Positions 53,033 to 64,000 of a stretch of DNA of 64,000 nt are shown here, piece by piece (the stretch's first letter is position 1; each line of letters starts with the position of its first letter). Origin of the DNA: Pomphorhynchus laevis (Eukaryota; Acanthocephala; Palaeacanthocephala; Echinorhynchida; Pomphorhynchidae); assembly GCA_012934845.2 (NCBI GenBank), contig WNNJ02000772.1, positions 62,001 to 126,000 of the forward strand, given 5' to 3'. The position numbers and the translations under genes are program-made. The notes beneath the pieces were generated by a model. That model saw only the letters and a program-made list of their open reading frames with translations. It had not been told where the DNA came from and made no database searches.

Positions 53033-56000
53033 ACAAATGGCGACGAGGGTGTTAAGAACGAGCAACATGAAAGATTATTACCTTATGACATGCTGCAATT
53101 GGTATTAGAACAACAGTGAACGCTAAGTCAAGTTGTTGCTAATCTTTAAACGAATAATTACCAGGATGTTTACCGCAGTATTCCGTTGTTTCAGCCATTT
53201 GATTCCAATGATGATTCGTGGCAGGATTATTCAATACAGTTGCAGAATTATCTTAAGATGTTTGGGTTGACATCGAGCGAGCGTCAGAAACAATTTCTGC
53301 TGCCATGTTGCGGTAGATGTATTTTTCGCATAATTGGTCAGTAATTACCAACACACGAGCAAGAAGAAATTACATTTGATGCATTCATAAAGTGTTTGGA
53401 TGGACATTTTCAAAAACTTTGTCATGTTGTTGCTGTTCGGTTCGCATTTTCTCAATGCAGACACAAATCGAACCAGTCTCAAAAAGATTGGATGGCAGAG
53501 GCGAGATGTTTGGCAAGCCGGTGTGCTTTTTACGACGCCTCAATTATAAATGCTCATCAAGCAATCGACGATATACTTCGAGATTTGATTGTCGCATTTA
53601 CGCCGATTGAAGAAATTAGAACAGCTGCACTTAGGTTAGAAAATCCTTCACTCGATGAAGTAATTCGAATCGCGACAAATTGGGAAATGACCCAACGTAC
53701 AAAAAACATGTTAACGACAAATGCAAATCAAACGCCTGACGAAAAAATTGACAATGTCAACAACATAAAGGTTATTCGTAAAATGAATACACAGTATCGA
53801 TCGAATGTAGATAAGAATATGAGGGCACGGTGTCCTCGTTGTAATGGCTACAAGCATAGCTACGAACAACAATGCTGGGAACAAACGTCAAATGCTACAA
53901 CTGCGGGAAAATTGGGCATATTCGCCGATGCTGCAAACATCACAAAGGTGCTGTCAACCAAGTGGTATTATACGGTAGCGAACGTTCTGAGGAAGAAGAA
54001 TTAGCCAATTTACAAATTTGCAATGTTAGTCATAATGGTCGTGATTTTCTACCAGTCATAAAAGTCACCTTAAATGAAATTCCAGCAGTGATGGAGTATG
54101 ATACTGGTGTCATAAACACGACTATATCAGGTGAACTCTGGTCGGCAATATGAGCGCCACAATTAAGTGAAAGCCGGTGGCTTTGCAATTATGGCTGTTC
54201 GAAATTAAAAAGCTTGGGTCGATGTCTGCTCAGGGCGAATTTAAATGGGGTCGAAAAGTGTCTGCATGCAGAGGTGATTTCCGGATCAGAGAAAAACTTA
54301 TTTGGTCAGCCTTGGATTAAAGCATTCGAAATACCTTTGTCACCACAAGTACAGATCAATCGTAATATTTATGTAAGTCAATTAGAATCGGCTGAAAGAT
54401 TAAGTCAGATATTAAATCAGATAAAAGAGGTATTTAGTAACGATCTTGAAAGTGTAAAGGGTTGTGTAGTACACTTAAAACTTAGTCCGAATGCAATTCC
54501 AAAATGTGTACCTGCTCGTCGAGTACCACTGCCTCTTAAAGACAAGTTAAAGAACGAGATTTTGAGATTAGTTGATAATAAAATTATTGAGCCTGTAGAT
54601 TTAAGGCGTGAATTTATTGAATGGGCGAGTCCTATAGTTTTAGTTCCAAAGAAGACAATTTATTGAGAATGTGTGCGGATTTTAAGGCGACAATAAATCC
54701 ATTCTTAAGATGTGATACTTATGAGTTGCCGACATTTGAGGAATTGTTGAGTAAAAGATCTGTTGGTACTTCCTATACAATTCTCGATTTGAAGGATGCA
54801 TACGCACAAATGCACGTTGACAAGGATTCCAGAAAATATCTTAACATTTCAACTCCGTTTGGCTTTTACCGCTATCACCGTCTTCCATTCGGCTTGTCTG
54901 TAGCACACCTTGTATTTCAGAGGTATATGCACAATTTACTAGGTAGCATTCCCGGTGTAGCGGTTTATGTCGATGACATTATAATATGAGCAGGGACGGA
55001 TAATGAACATCTTAATCGGTTACAGTGTGTGCTGCAGAAACCATTGGATGTCGGTTTGAAAGTCAAGCAAGATAAATGTATGTTTATAGAGAAAACTGTT
55101 AAGTTATTGGGTCATATATTAGATGGACCCGCTATTCGAGCCGATGATGAGAAGATTAAGGCAATTAAAAATATGCCCTCGCCCAAGAGTCAAAAAGAAC
55201 TTAGTGTTTTTCTTAGTGCAGTTGGATTTTTACAGCGCTTTATTCCTTACATACGTTGCTTTTTTTGGATTGTACGAATTGTCCTCAAGTAGAATCAAGT
55301 GGAAATGGGAAGCAGAATATCAAAAGCAGTTTGATTATGTCAAGCAATGTATGCTTCGTCCGGAGGTATTGGTTCCGTATGATGGCAAGTGAGTTAAAAT
55401 TGTACTCTGATGCATGCGAGAATGGACTGGGCGCTGTTCTCTTACAGGTTACAAATGATAATCGCTTTATGCCGATAGCATATGCATCCAGAAAGCTTCA
55501 AGTTGCAGAGAAAAATGACTCTCAAATTGATCGTGAAGCATTGGCCTTGATATTTGGTATTTCCAAATTTCGTTATTATTTACTCGGACGAACGTTTGTC
55601 TTACTGAGTGATCACAAGCAACTAAAGTATATTTTTGGTCATCATCGTAACTTACCTAAAGTCACTAATCATTGTCTGGTAAGATTGGCATTGCTATTGG
55701 GTGAGTATGATTATGAATTAGAATTTGTTTCTGAAAAAGAAAATGCAATGGCTGATGTATTATTGCGATTTCCATCCAATACTGAAGTCGAAACAAGTAG
55801 AATTTCAACACCGATATAAATTTATTAGTGGATAACCATCAGTTTAAAGGTGCATCTATGCTAACTGAATTGGCGCTGAGAGAGGCAACTAGATAAGACC
55901 ATATATTAAGTAAAGTTTGCGGATATTTAAAAACAAACTGGCCTTATAAAATTGATGAATTAAGGCAGCTTTACAGTTGTTGACGGTCAGTGTTATCAAC

Positions 56001-57316
56001 TGAGGGTGGCATTGTTCTACTCGGCGCAAGAGTAGTAGTTCAATTAACGTTGCGGAAAGACGTGTTGAGAGTTTTGCATGCGGGTCATCCGGGTATCCTA
56101 TCGATGAAGGCGCTGTCTCGTTTTTATGTTTGGTGGCCTAAAATCGACTCAGACATAAAAACGAGACAGCGCCTTCATCGATACGATACCTGGATGATCC
56201 GCATGCAAAACTCTCAGCACGTCTTTCCACAACGTTGGTTGAACTACTACTCTTGCTCCGAGTAGATCAATGCCATCCTCAGTTGATAACTCTGACCGTC
56301 GACAAGGCTGTGTTGACTCCTGCGAAGTCAACATGTATTCTTGTCCAAGGCTGTGAAGGAATGGACCAGATATGCAAGGGATTACTAAGTTCGTTATTAC
56401 GATATCGTTGACAATATTCACATTGTTGTATATAATTATCAATGTTTGGTGGCCTAAAATCGACTCAGACATTGAGAATTATATACAACAATGTGAATAT
56501 TGTCAACGATATCGTAATAACGAACTTAGTCATCCCTTGCATAGCTAGTCTATTCCTCCACATCATTGGACAAGAATACATGTTGACTTAACAGGACCAA
56601 GCAATTCGGATTCAAGTTCTCAAAAATAGGGTATTGCGACCTTATGGTGTTGGCGAGCGTCCAAAGCGACTGCGGCAGTTCTTGTTGTCATATCGTAATA
56701 CCCCTCATAGTGCTCCCGGTAAACCGCCGTCGGAAATGTTAAAAGGATATAGGTTACCGACACTATTAGATCGGATAAAGCCTACACCACAATCGACAAT
56801 TCACCACTATCAAGAAAATAACAAGCGTTATTTTGATAAGAAAAGTAAACCTCAACAGTTCGAGTTCGACGAAAAAGTATGGTATCGAAAAAACAACACC
56901 GAACCATGGTCACGAGGACATAATCGACCGTAGTAAGTGGACATCATACGTAATTAATGGAAATGGCAAGAATCACAAAGTACACGCTGATACTATACGC
57001 GGATTTGACAAGAATATCAATGTTGATGTGAATAAAGAGTCAGTTCAATACGAGAGTGAGACTGAAAGACCGAATATCGTTAGTAAGGAAGTTGGTTGAA
57101 AAAGTTTAGTTCAACCTGATTGTCCGACCAAGAGATCTAGTGTTCACCAGAATAAACCGACCAAAACAGCGTCAAATCAATTGCAAGAACCGGATACGAA
57201 GATCAACGAAGAGCAACAAACTTTGCGACGATCTACAAGTACAAAAAGACTACCTGTCCGATACGGCTGGAATGTGACAACCTAAGTTCGTCCAAGTAAT
57301 TGATGGTGAAGAGGAA

Positions 57317-57514
57317 TGTTACGTAGTGGCAGTGCATCTAATTCATACACTGTCGGTAAAACTCTATTGATTGTTCATTAACACTATGTTGCGGTAACGC
57401 TTTGATTTATTTGTATATATGTTACACTCAGTTTGCATGTGGACAGTTATTTTGGTAGCGAACAACAAGTAAAAACTTTAAATCTTTATTTGCATTGTGA
57501 TGAACGTAAATTCA
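57317..57514 (+). repeat. 3' LTR
   Basis: About 198 bp, matching the 5' LTR with about seven substitutions and one indel by eye (roughly 3.5% divergence). Confidence 0.88.
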
Positions 57515-58300
57515 AATATAATCAATGTCTTATATGTAAATAATCGTTTGTAGGTATACATATTACATGATATAATTGCTCTATACATAAGATTAATAAT
57601 TTATATAAATATTTGGTGCTCAATACGAAACCAATTATTTTGCTGAATTAACCATTTTTTATTTACAATATCCTTAATGCTTTTTAAATATCTTAATTTC
57701 AATTTAATATTATACATTTAATTAAAAAAAATTAAATGTTTTTATTAATTCTAAAAATTACTTTATCTTATAAGAGAGCATTTACAACTCATTGAAAATG
57801 TCTAAAATAATCTATATTCTATACATGCCTGAAAATGTCGTTACATATATTGCTATTTTTATGATGAATTTAATAACGTTCTTTTTTATTTTACAATTTT
57901 TTGACCTTTTAATTTTTTGCTAAGGACATTTATAATCAAAATGTTGCTATAATGCATTAATTTTAAAAATATAATTCGTACTCTTATTATATAATTCGTA
58001 CTTTTATATTTAAATACACTTTATTCCAAAAATTGGTTAAAACCTGCTAACGTTTAAACTCTAAATTAAACGAATTTTAATGATTAGTTAAAATCTAGTA
58101 AATTTTATATCAAAGTTGAGAATATTTCGATATAAAGCTTAGAATTGGTTAATTAAAATAATAAGTTCTTTTTTATGGAATAAGTTTGCAATCTATTTTA
58201 CAAAAATATAAAAGTTTCATCCAATTATATCTTACTGCAAATAGATTGTTTTGCTGATATTCCACCGTCAATATAGTTTAATCAAAAAAATGAAAATACT
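57515..58300. other. AT-rich DNA, no gene seen
   Basis: Near 57613 a 60-bp block (tttggtgctca-tacgaaac) resembles one near 51718, on the other side of the Gypsy element. Confidence 0.5.
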
Positions 58301-58312
58301 TTCAATACTTAC

Positions 58313-58440
58313 GGACTTTAATAACAATGGCCAGAATGATAAAATAAATTAAGATGATGAAATGCAGAGCTAAACTTATGTCATATATCAAATTTTGACA
58401 AAATATTCCGACTACTTTTAGATTCCCGTTTAGAAAAATT
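58313..58440 (-). CDS. possible exon: LRR-like end plus membrane segment (tentative)
   Basis: Open frame between an AG acceptor and a GTAAGT donor: IFLNGNLKVVGIFCQNLIYD followed by the very hydrophobic ISLALHFIILIYFIILAIVI and a basic end. It could be the juxtamembrane and membrane exon of another LRR protein, but it ends in phase 1 and stands alone. It is upstream of the LRR gene's signal-peptide exon, so it is not part of that gene. Confidence 0.3.
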
Positions 58441-58900
58441 CTTTCTCGCTAAGGAAAATTCGTATATTTATAGTTGAAACTTTTACAAATTGAAATTTCA
58501 ACATTTTGTAATAAACCTTAAACGTACATTTTGTTTTGAGACTGCAAACATAGAAAAGATGTGATTCATTCAAGAAATTGTTGAAGGAACATTTGTATAT
58601 TTATAGTTGCAAACATATACAACCCCATATTTTTCATCCTAATGTATTTTTACTTTATACAAACATTTTGTCCTTGAACATCATATAACGAAAAGAAAGT
58701 GACTCAGACAAAAATTATTAAAACTACCTTTTTAATCAAGTTTTGTCTACTGAAAATTTGCATATTTTAACTGAAAAACACAAATGCATACTTTCACTTA
58801 AAATACAACAGTATAAAAAGTTTTCACATATCTCGATGGTGTACTTAAAAATATTAACTCTTTATTTACTGTTCGCCCATAAAAGATCTAGTTTTTAATA

Positions 58901-59137
58901 TAACTGTTGAACTTTGAACTGCGTTCTCTGTTTGTTAGAAATATAGAAGTGTTAAAACTTAACACGTTCCACAATAATGTTGTATCTGTAGTATCACATA
59001 ATGAGGATTGTTATAAAGAATATGACGGAAGTCGTTTCAACAAAGTGTTTACAAGATATTTTAAAATTTCAAGAAATTATAGTTTAAACAAGTTTGATAT
59101 TAGATTTACCGACAATTTAAAATCACTGCAATGATGC
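58901..59137 (+). pseudogene. LRR-like ORF on the plus strand (tentative)
   Basis: About 76 open codons with two LRR-like segments: RNIEVLKLNTFHNNVVSVV, and YFKISRNYSLNKFDIRF ending NLKSLQ, then TGA. Unlike the main gene the two repeats are not separated by an intron, so this could be a processed copy of an LRR transcript, or chance. No splice sites found. Confidence 0.35.
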
Positions 59138-59519
59138 AGATATTTTTGACATGCTAGAGAAAACTATAATATTCTTAATTATAAACTCAATTCAATATTA
59201 ATCTTAATTTTAGAATATTTGCTAAAATCAATATTGTCGTAGACTCAATATTTATTTACTATTTATCGACATTACAATTTGTAGATTCGGTAGTTCAGAT
59301 TTTCAGGACATCTTTGCTACATAATAATTTAAAACCATGATTATATCAAACGACAATTTAGCACTGCATGCTACAATGTTCGAATGCTGTCGATTGAAAA
59401 TCGGACTTTCAAAGTAAAATTCAAGAAAAATCACTTACTTACAAACAGTTACTGTTAAGATAAAAATATTATTTTCATGAAATCGGTGTGGAATTTAAGA
59501 CGGAATTGCTATTCGGTTA

Positions 59520-59760
59520 ATCCAATTAAGTTTCTTTCAATGTACCTTACGTAGAGCAGAATATCCATCTCGTACTTCATTATCACAGCATTCTCTATCA
59601 TGGACACGTAAAGAATAGCATAAGCAGGTGCCATGGGTGTTCCCATGGCTGTTCCTTTTACTTGTTTGTAGTAGGTGTCGTTGAATCGAAATATGTTGTG
59701 ATCAAGAATAAGATCAATTGATTCCTCTACAAATGTGCATTTCGTTTTGGGCCATCAGCT
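59520..59760 (-). pseudogene. Penelope-like reverse-transcriptase fragment
   Basis: On the minus strand: DLILDHNIFRFNDTYYKQV, KGTAMGTPMAPAYAILYV, then ILLYVRYIE. The F-x-F...Y-x-Q-x-x-G-T-A-M-G-T-x-x-A-P-x-Y-A block is the signature of Penelope-type reverse transcriptase. The RYIDD-like catalytic box reads RYIER here, so it is dead. Confidence 0.88.
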
Positions 59761-59784
59761 ATAATTCATAAAACTTGTTATATA

Positions 59785-59935
59785 TGCTGCCAAAGGTGCA
59801 CAAACCAGAAAGACCTTTTGTTGGTCGACCGATTGTGAGCTGTAAAACACGGTAATGGAAAACGTATCTAAATATACACGCAAATTACTTATACCACTTG
59901 CTAAAAATGTTCCGCGATCTCTGCCTGTAGATTCT
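59785..59935 (+). pseudogene. Penelope-like RT N-terminal fragment, opposite orientation
   Basis: Reads YMLPKVHKPERPFVGRPIVS followed by WKTYLNIHANYLYHLLK, the LPKxHKP...RPIVS region that precedes the palm in Penelope-type RTs. It faces away from the fragment at 59520-59760, so the locus was inverted or two copies inserted. Confidence 0.82.
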
Positions 59936-59949
59936 GATCGTATATTTCT

Positions 59950-60070
59950 TTTTATAGAAAAATACCGGCAATTAACAATAATTTATTTAACGACGTTTCG
60001 ACCTTACGGTCTTCTTCAGGTTATTGTTACTATACTGAACATTTATAAGATATCCGCTAAGGATAAGCTA
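59950..60070 (-). mobile_element. Penelope-like 3'-end motif
   Basis: The minus strand carries cctgaagaagaccgtaaggt then cgaaacgtcg, the CTGAAGA...GAAACGT tail common at Penelope-like ends. By resemblance only. Confidence 0.5.
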
Positions 60071-60439
60071 AAGATTATCGGCTGGGATTACAGCTAAGCT
60101 ACATAGAACAAATCCAAGTTAATTTCTCCCGTATAGGGTCCTCTTAGTGACACAGTAATTTGTATTACTGTATTGACATTTCTAGATAGTGATATTTTCA
60201 ATTAAAAAGATAGATTCTAAACGTCAAAGGTTTCCGTCAGAAATAACCTTCATCCGTAACATCTAAAACTACTCACATTAGCAATACACAATATCAAATT
60301 AAATTACAAAGTAAATCTTAAAGTAAATTATAATTTACGTGATGTATTTCCATTTAAAGTTGGGGTCTTAGTTAATATAAGGCAGTTTATCTGCACATAA
60401 TTGTCCTACAAGTTTCATTCATGTTTTACTTTTTCCTAT

Positions 60440-60990
60440 ATATTCTTGTACCTCCATAATTTGATATGTAAATATGCCTGATGTGGCGTGACTCAATTTG
60501 TGCTTGACAGATGCATCATTATCTTGTTTCACTTTAATGTCTTCGTGCTAATTCGATGATCTGCCTCTTAAATCCCTGCCCGCTTCTCCAACTTTGTACT
60601 ATTTGTTCTTCTCCAACTTCTCCCAATTGTGCAAAGCACTTTGTACAGTTTCCTAAATATACGACTCGTGAAGTTCAAAATTTTCCAATTTGTTTGATAT
60701 TTTAATCAAGCCGGGTTAAATTGCTTTTACATTTACTAATGGGTTCACAACACTAGCATCGAGCTTTTTCACATTTCGATTGTTTTTATTCTTTGTTTGT
60801 TTATATCTAACCTCATCTTTTACAACTTTTGACAATGTAGATTATTTTGGTACGTAATCAATTCCATCATACTTAGACATATTCCATCAACTTTGACACA
60901 ACGATTTAAATCCTCAGTTCTAGATTACTGAGTGAGTAAAGTTTTTATCTTCAATAGCTACCTCTATCATCATTTGTGTGCGCTGTTGTG
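60440..60990 (-). pseudogene. degenerate Penelope GIY-YIG region
   Basis: The minus strand has YKVGEAGRDLRGR, then HEDIKVKQDNDASVKHKLSH, close in layout to Y-I-G-E-T-G-R-D-L...H...D-I-K...S-A-x-x-x-H of GIY-YIG nucleases; upstream SALHNWEKLEKNK and KKLDASVVNPLVNVKA. Several stops. Probably the C-terminal part of the same Penelope insertion. Confidence 0.5.
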
Positions 60991-61217
60991 CTTAGTGAGC
61001 TATAGTTTAAATATAAATTCAAATAAAAATCAATTGATGAATTTAATAAATTTAGAATTTTTTATTTTTTTCAAATAAAAATACATTGATGACTAATAAA
61101 AAATTCGTTATTGATTTAATGACAAATATTTGAGAATTTAAATGTATCGTTTTATTTTGTCAAAATTTCTTTAGTTTTGTTTAGTTTTGTACATTTAAAA
61201 TCACCACATATGAACCT

Positions 61218-61710
61218 AGGTGATTGTCATTCATGACGCCCATGCAAGAAAAAGCAACTTAAGATACCGGCACTCTCTGCACTCTCCTCAATTTTGAGGC
61301 ATTTACCACTCCCTACCTTCACAAGTCGAGTAAAATACCTGGGGGTCACCGTTACGGTGATTGGTCAGTGAAAACTTACCTGGATAGACACAAAAGAATC
61401 CTGAAGATAACTAGATGGGCTCTGAAACGGGCCCAGCATCTGTCATTGAATGGTAAAACCCAAGTACACCTTTGGGCTACTTGGACTATCTTAGGATTAT
61501 TCTTCTACTCTAGAGCACGTCCCCAGAGACGTGCTGTAGAGTAACCCAGAAACCTTGAGACTCAGGTTTCTCAAGCTCATCATCTCGCGATTACCGACCA
61601 TAGTCCTTCTCAAATGAACAATTAGGGTAGTCAAAGACTCCGAATGGTTCAGTCGGAAGGTGAGGCGCTGATGCGGTCGGGGGGTCAGATCCCACTGGAT
61701 ATGAGTCATT
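61218..61710 (+). pseudogene. LINE ORF2 3' fragment, right copy
   Basis: Same as 9588-10080, with RVKYLGVT at 61327-61350. It precedes the next LINE unit head to tail. Confidence 0.7.
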
Positions 61711-62368
61711 GAATTGTATTGCTAGAGACTACTGCGGTTCCAAGAAATAATAAAAAGAAATCAAAAAGTTACGTTGTCATTAATTACCCTTACATATTGG
61801 TTGTTATTTATTTAAGAAAATTTTTACTTATTTATTAAGATTTGAAAAAAATAATATTAAGAAATATTCAAATATTAAGAAAAATATATTGCTAAGCACG
61901 ATGACGAGCCAAAAAATATCTTTAGTAAACAAATTATGTTTTCATGATTATTGAGACACTGCGATTTTTATAAAAGCAGAATTTGATTCTTAATGGTGCA
62001 TAGATGATTCCAGGCTGAATGTGAGCTAATAAATTGAAAGATTACTTATTCAGTATTCAAAATAATGGCAATTTATATAAATAATTTTCGTAGTGGTATC
62101 AGAACATTAAACACTATAGTATTTTAAATACAAAGAATTCTGAAAAGTCAAATAATTATGGACTTAAATGATGCTTTAATCCAGATTAATGCTTGAATAT
62201 TATTCAAAAGTTAATAAAGTCTAAAATACCATTATTCCAGTGTGAATGTGAACTAATAACTAAAAAGATTACTTATTCAGAATCTAATTCGTCCAAAATA
62301 AAAATTTTAAATTTTCATTGGTAGAAATTGAAACATTGGTTGAATTTTTCCGATTGTGGCACGATATC

Positions 62369-62574
62369 ATCCTCACATGTATTGATCTTATTTTTGATAC
62401 AGCAGGACGCTTCTAATTAGTCTGGGTGGGTCTCATCAGCTGCTGACCCAGACCTACATTTCATGTTTCGACCCTTATTATCTGTTTTCTCCGTATACTA
62501 ATGCTGATCGGATTTGAACTAAGGACGTCTGTATCGTGATTCAACGCAACATCCACTAAGCTGGCTGCTCCAGT
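62369..62574 (-). mobile_element. SINE with hammerhead-like boxes, right copy
   Basis: Identical to the copy at 10740-10945: B box at 62519-62510, A box at 62565-62553, CTGATGAG at 62439-62432. Confidence 0.6.
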
Positions 62575-62859
62575 AGTGTAGATATACATTTCTGTATATT
62601 TTATTTGGTAGTGGATCGTATTCTTACGATCTATTAGAAACCTACCCGATGTGTGTGTCCGGCTAGTCGGACAAAGTCAAATAATTATAGACTTAAGTAA
62701 TGCTTTAATCAAAATTAATGTTTGCATATTATTTAAAAGTTTATAAAGTCAAACATACCGCTTAAAAATTGTTACGTTGCCTAATGTAATACTTCAATTG
62801 TAATACGTAAGCCACTGTATTGTGGCTTACGAAAGTCAAGTCCCCCGAAAAAGAGGAAC

Positions 62860-63905
62860 TTGATTTTAATTAAAGTAACAAGACCTATACAAAGGGATCA
62901 ACTATACAATAAATTTCTGAGAAAATTCTCGCTTCTATATAAGAACAGGATTTTATTTAATTCTGTACAGATACACCCCTCCGAGGTGAAAATTTTTTTT
63001 GTAACATCTGATCTCGCAATGAAATACGCGGAATATGTTTCCGAGAATCTTACAGAATTCGGTGAACTTACCATAAAGCCTATCCTGGCTTCGATCAAAG
63101 TTACCAATCTACCATGTTCAATGGATGAAGATGACAAGCAATCGTTTATGGCAACCTTCAAAGTTTCCAGTCTGAGACCAATCGTGGGTAGGGACGGAAA
63201 CCCTATCCCGGGAGGGCTTTTGTAGTGCGCCAGTGAAGTTAGCTGAAACTCTATCAAAATCATCATCCAACCCGTTTATAGGGTTAGCATTCGGTTCTCA
63301 ATAACCGAAATAGACGAATTAACCTACCCCCACTGCAGCCGATGTCACAAATGGATTCACTGGGCTTCCAGCTGCAGTGGGATCCCTACATGTGGTATCT
63401 GCGGATCAGCCTCTTGTCTATCTCTGTCGTCGAATGACCGTTGCTCGGCTCCCCATTCATGTTCAAACTGCGGGGGAAGCCATCCTGCATGGCGTAGGAG
63501 CTGTAGTAAGTTCAAGGCGTACAGAAGCCTTTTTATTCGTCCGGTTAAACCTACAACTTCCTTCTCTTGTGTGGCCGCACCGCGCATGGATGACTCAGAG
63601 ATATCCCGGTTGATGGATATAAAGATAGCAGAGTCGCATAGAAGGTTGGAAAACTTTATACTAATGGCCGTGGGTGCTATCAACACGAATCCCACGATTC
63701 CAGTGGCATCTGTTCTTCCAGAGTCAAAAAAGAGAGGGGCTTCGGTCCATGCCGTCCCCCCCCGATCAAGATCGGGAAGCTTATTCGACATATGACTAAG
63801 GGAAATGATGATATTGCCCAGGGGCAAGTACCTTCACTGGAGGGGGCTAGTGGTGGAAAGGGTAACCTTCCTTACCTAGCTCTGTCTAGGTAGGCAATCC
63901 CTCAT
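62860..63905 (+). pseudogene. LINE ORF1 (Jockey/I-like), frameshifted
   Basis: ORF1 protein packages LINE RNA. N-terminal 121 codons as at 11231, then in other frames CSAPVKLAETLSKS, TYPHCSRCHKWIHWASSC (CX2CX4HX4C knuckle), CGICGSASC and CSNCGGSHPAWRRSC (CX2CX3HX6C), then DSEISRLMDIKIAESHRR (helical) and RHMTKGNDDIAQGQ to a stop near 63893. At least three frameshifts: near 63215, near 63290 and at a C8 run near 63760. Knuckle order and spacing are those of arthropod Jockey/I-type ORF1. Confidence 0.85.
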
Positions 63906-63922
63906 CCAACTAATCCATCACA

Positions 63923-64000
63923 ATGCAGAGTACTCGTGAGCCTTTTTCACTGAATATCCTTCAGTGGAACTCGGGAGGTGCTTCCGCCCATAGACTTCTA
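63923..64000 (+). CDS. LINE ORF2 start (cut by window edge)
   Basis: ATG then MQSTREPFSLNILQWNSGG. ILQWN is the usual first block of the APE-type endonuclease that opens ORF2 in Jockey/I LINEs and nicks target DNA for reverse transcription. Open to the window end; whether the rest is intact cannot be seen. Confidence 0.85.
   Translation, partial: MQSTREPFSLNILQWNSGGASAHRLL

Larger units (their letters stand above)
52836..57514 (+). mobile_element. fossil Ty3/Gypsy LTR retrotransposon (broken)
   Basis: 4.68 kb between two direct LTRs. Parts in order, approximate: Gag with paired CCHC-type knuckles (53.2-53.95 kb), protease region (about 54.0-54.2), reverse transcriptase with the YVDD catalytic motif (about 54.4-55.25), RNase H (about 55.4-55.8) and integrase (about 56.0-56.95). 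Domain order, with integrase after RNase H, is diagnostic of Ty3/Gypsy. It is clearly broken in several places, including an internal rearrangement, and cannot make a full polyprotein. LTR identity of about 96% suggests fairly recent insertion. No envelope gene seen. Target-site duplication could not be fixed. Confidence 0.93.
61218..63354 (+). repeat. 2.1-kb near-identical duplication, right copy
   Basis: Partner of 9588-11725 (51.6 kb apart). Unlike the left copy it runs on without a break into the rest of ORF1 and the start of ORF2, so it is the better-preserved parent-like copy. Confidence 0.93.

Overview
The window looks like animal genomic DNA. It is very AT-rich, its introns have AG/GT borders, and it carries LINEs of the Jockey/I type, Penelope-like elements, tRNA-derived SINEs and one Ty3/Gypsy fossil. 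This element mix, and an ORF1 with CCHC knuckles followed by an ORF2 starting 'NILQWNS', resembles arthropods, but the species cannot be fixed from the sequence. No bacterial features are present.

The main result is a gene that long-ORF searches miss because almost all of its exons are 54-87 nt. On the minus strand, from a signal-peptide exon at 48852-48608 to at least position 807, I find 33 coding exons. Exon 1 encodes a secretion signal and a short Cys-rich N-terminal region. The other 32 each encode one leucine-rich repeat (LRR), mostly 72 nt (24 residues). Every exon is open, every LRR exon is a multiple of 3, and every intron is phase 2. The codon split by each intron is Leu, Ile, Val or Met in 30 of 32 junctions. 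About 2.5 kb of coding sequence is spread over 48 kb, and the gene runs off the left edge. It looks like a large secreted or surface LRR protein of chaoptin-like build; its identity is unknown.

Layout: 0.8-8.2 kb, exons 33-24. 9.4-12.4 kb, LINE pieces and a SINE. 12.4-14.7 kb, exons 23-21 and a minisatellite. 14.7-33.4 kb, exons 20-11 among LINE fragments, foldback repeats and a tandem duplication that carries two dead LRR exons. 33.6-34.4 kb, LINE reverse-transcriptase remnant. 35.5-48.9 kb, exons 10-1, with an intronless 225-codon ORF of unknown function inside one intron on the opposite strand (40.1-40.8 kb), LINE debris, a tRNA-Ser-like SINE and a Penelope GIY-YIG fragment. 49.0-51.2 kb, a 19-bp satellite with a two-monomer higher-order pattern, directly upstream of exon 1. 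52.6-57.5 kb, a LINE scrap and a broken Ty3/Gypsy element with about 198-bp LTRs. 57.5-61.2 kb, AT-rich DNA with LRR-like ORFs and Penelope reverse-transcriptase and GIY-YIG remnants. 61.2-64 kb, a LINE whose first 2.1 kb is nearly identical to 9.6-11.7 kb and whose ORF2 begins at the window edge.

Other unusual points: a SINE family carrying CTGATGA and GAAAC boxes like a hammerhead ribozyme, with a hairpin whose pairs covary between copies, and two inverted dimers of the same family. All calls come from reading the sequence; no database or folding program was used.
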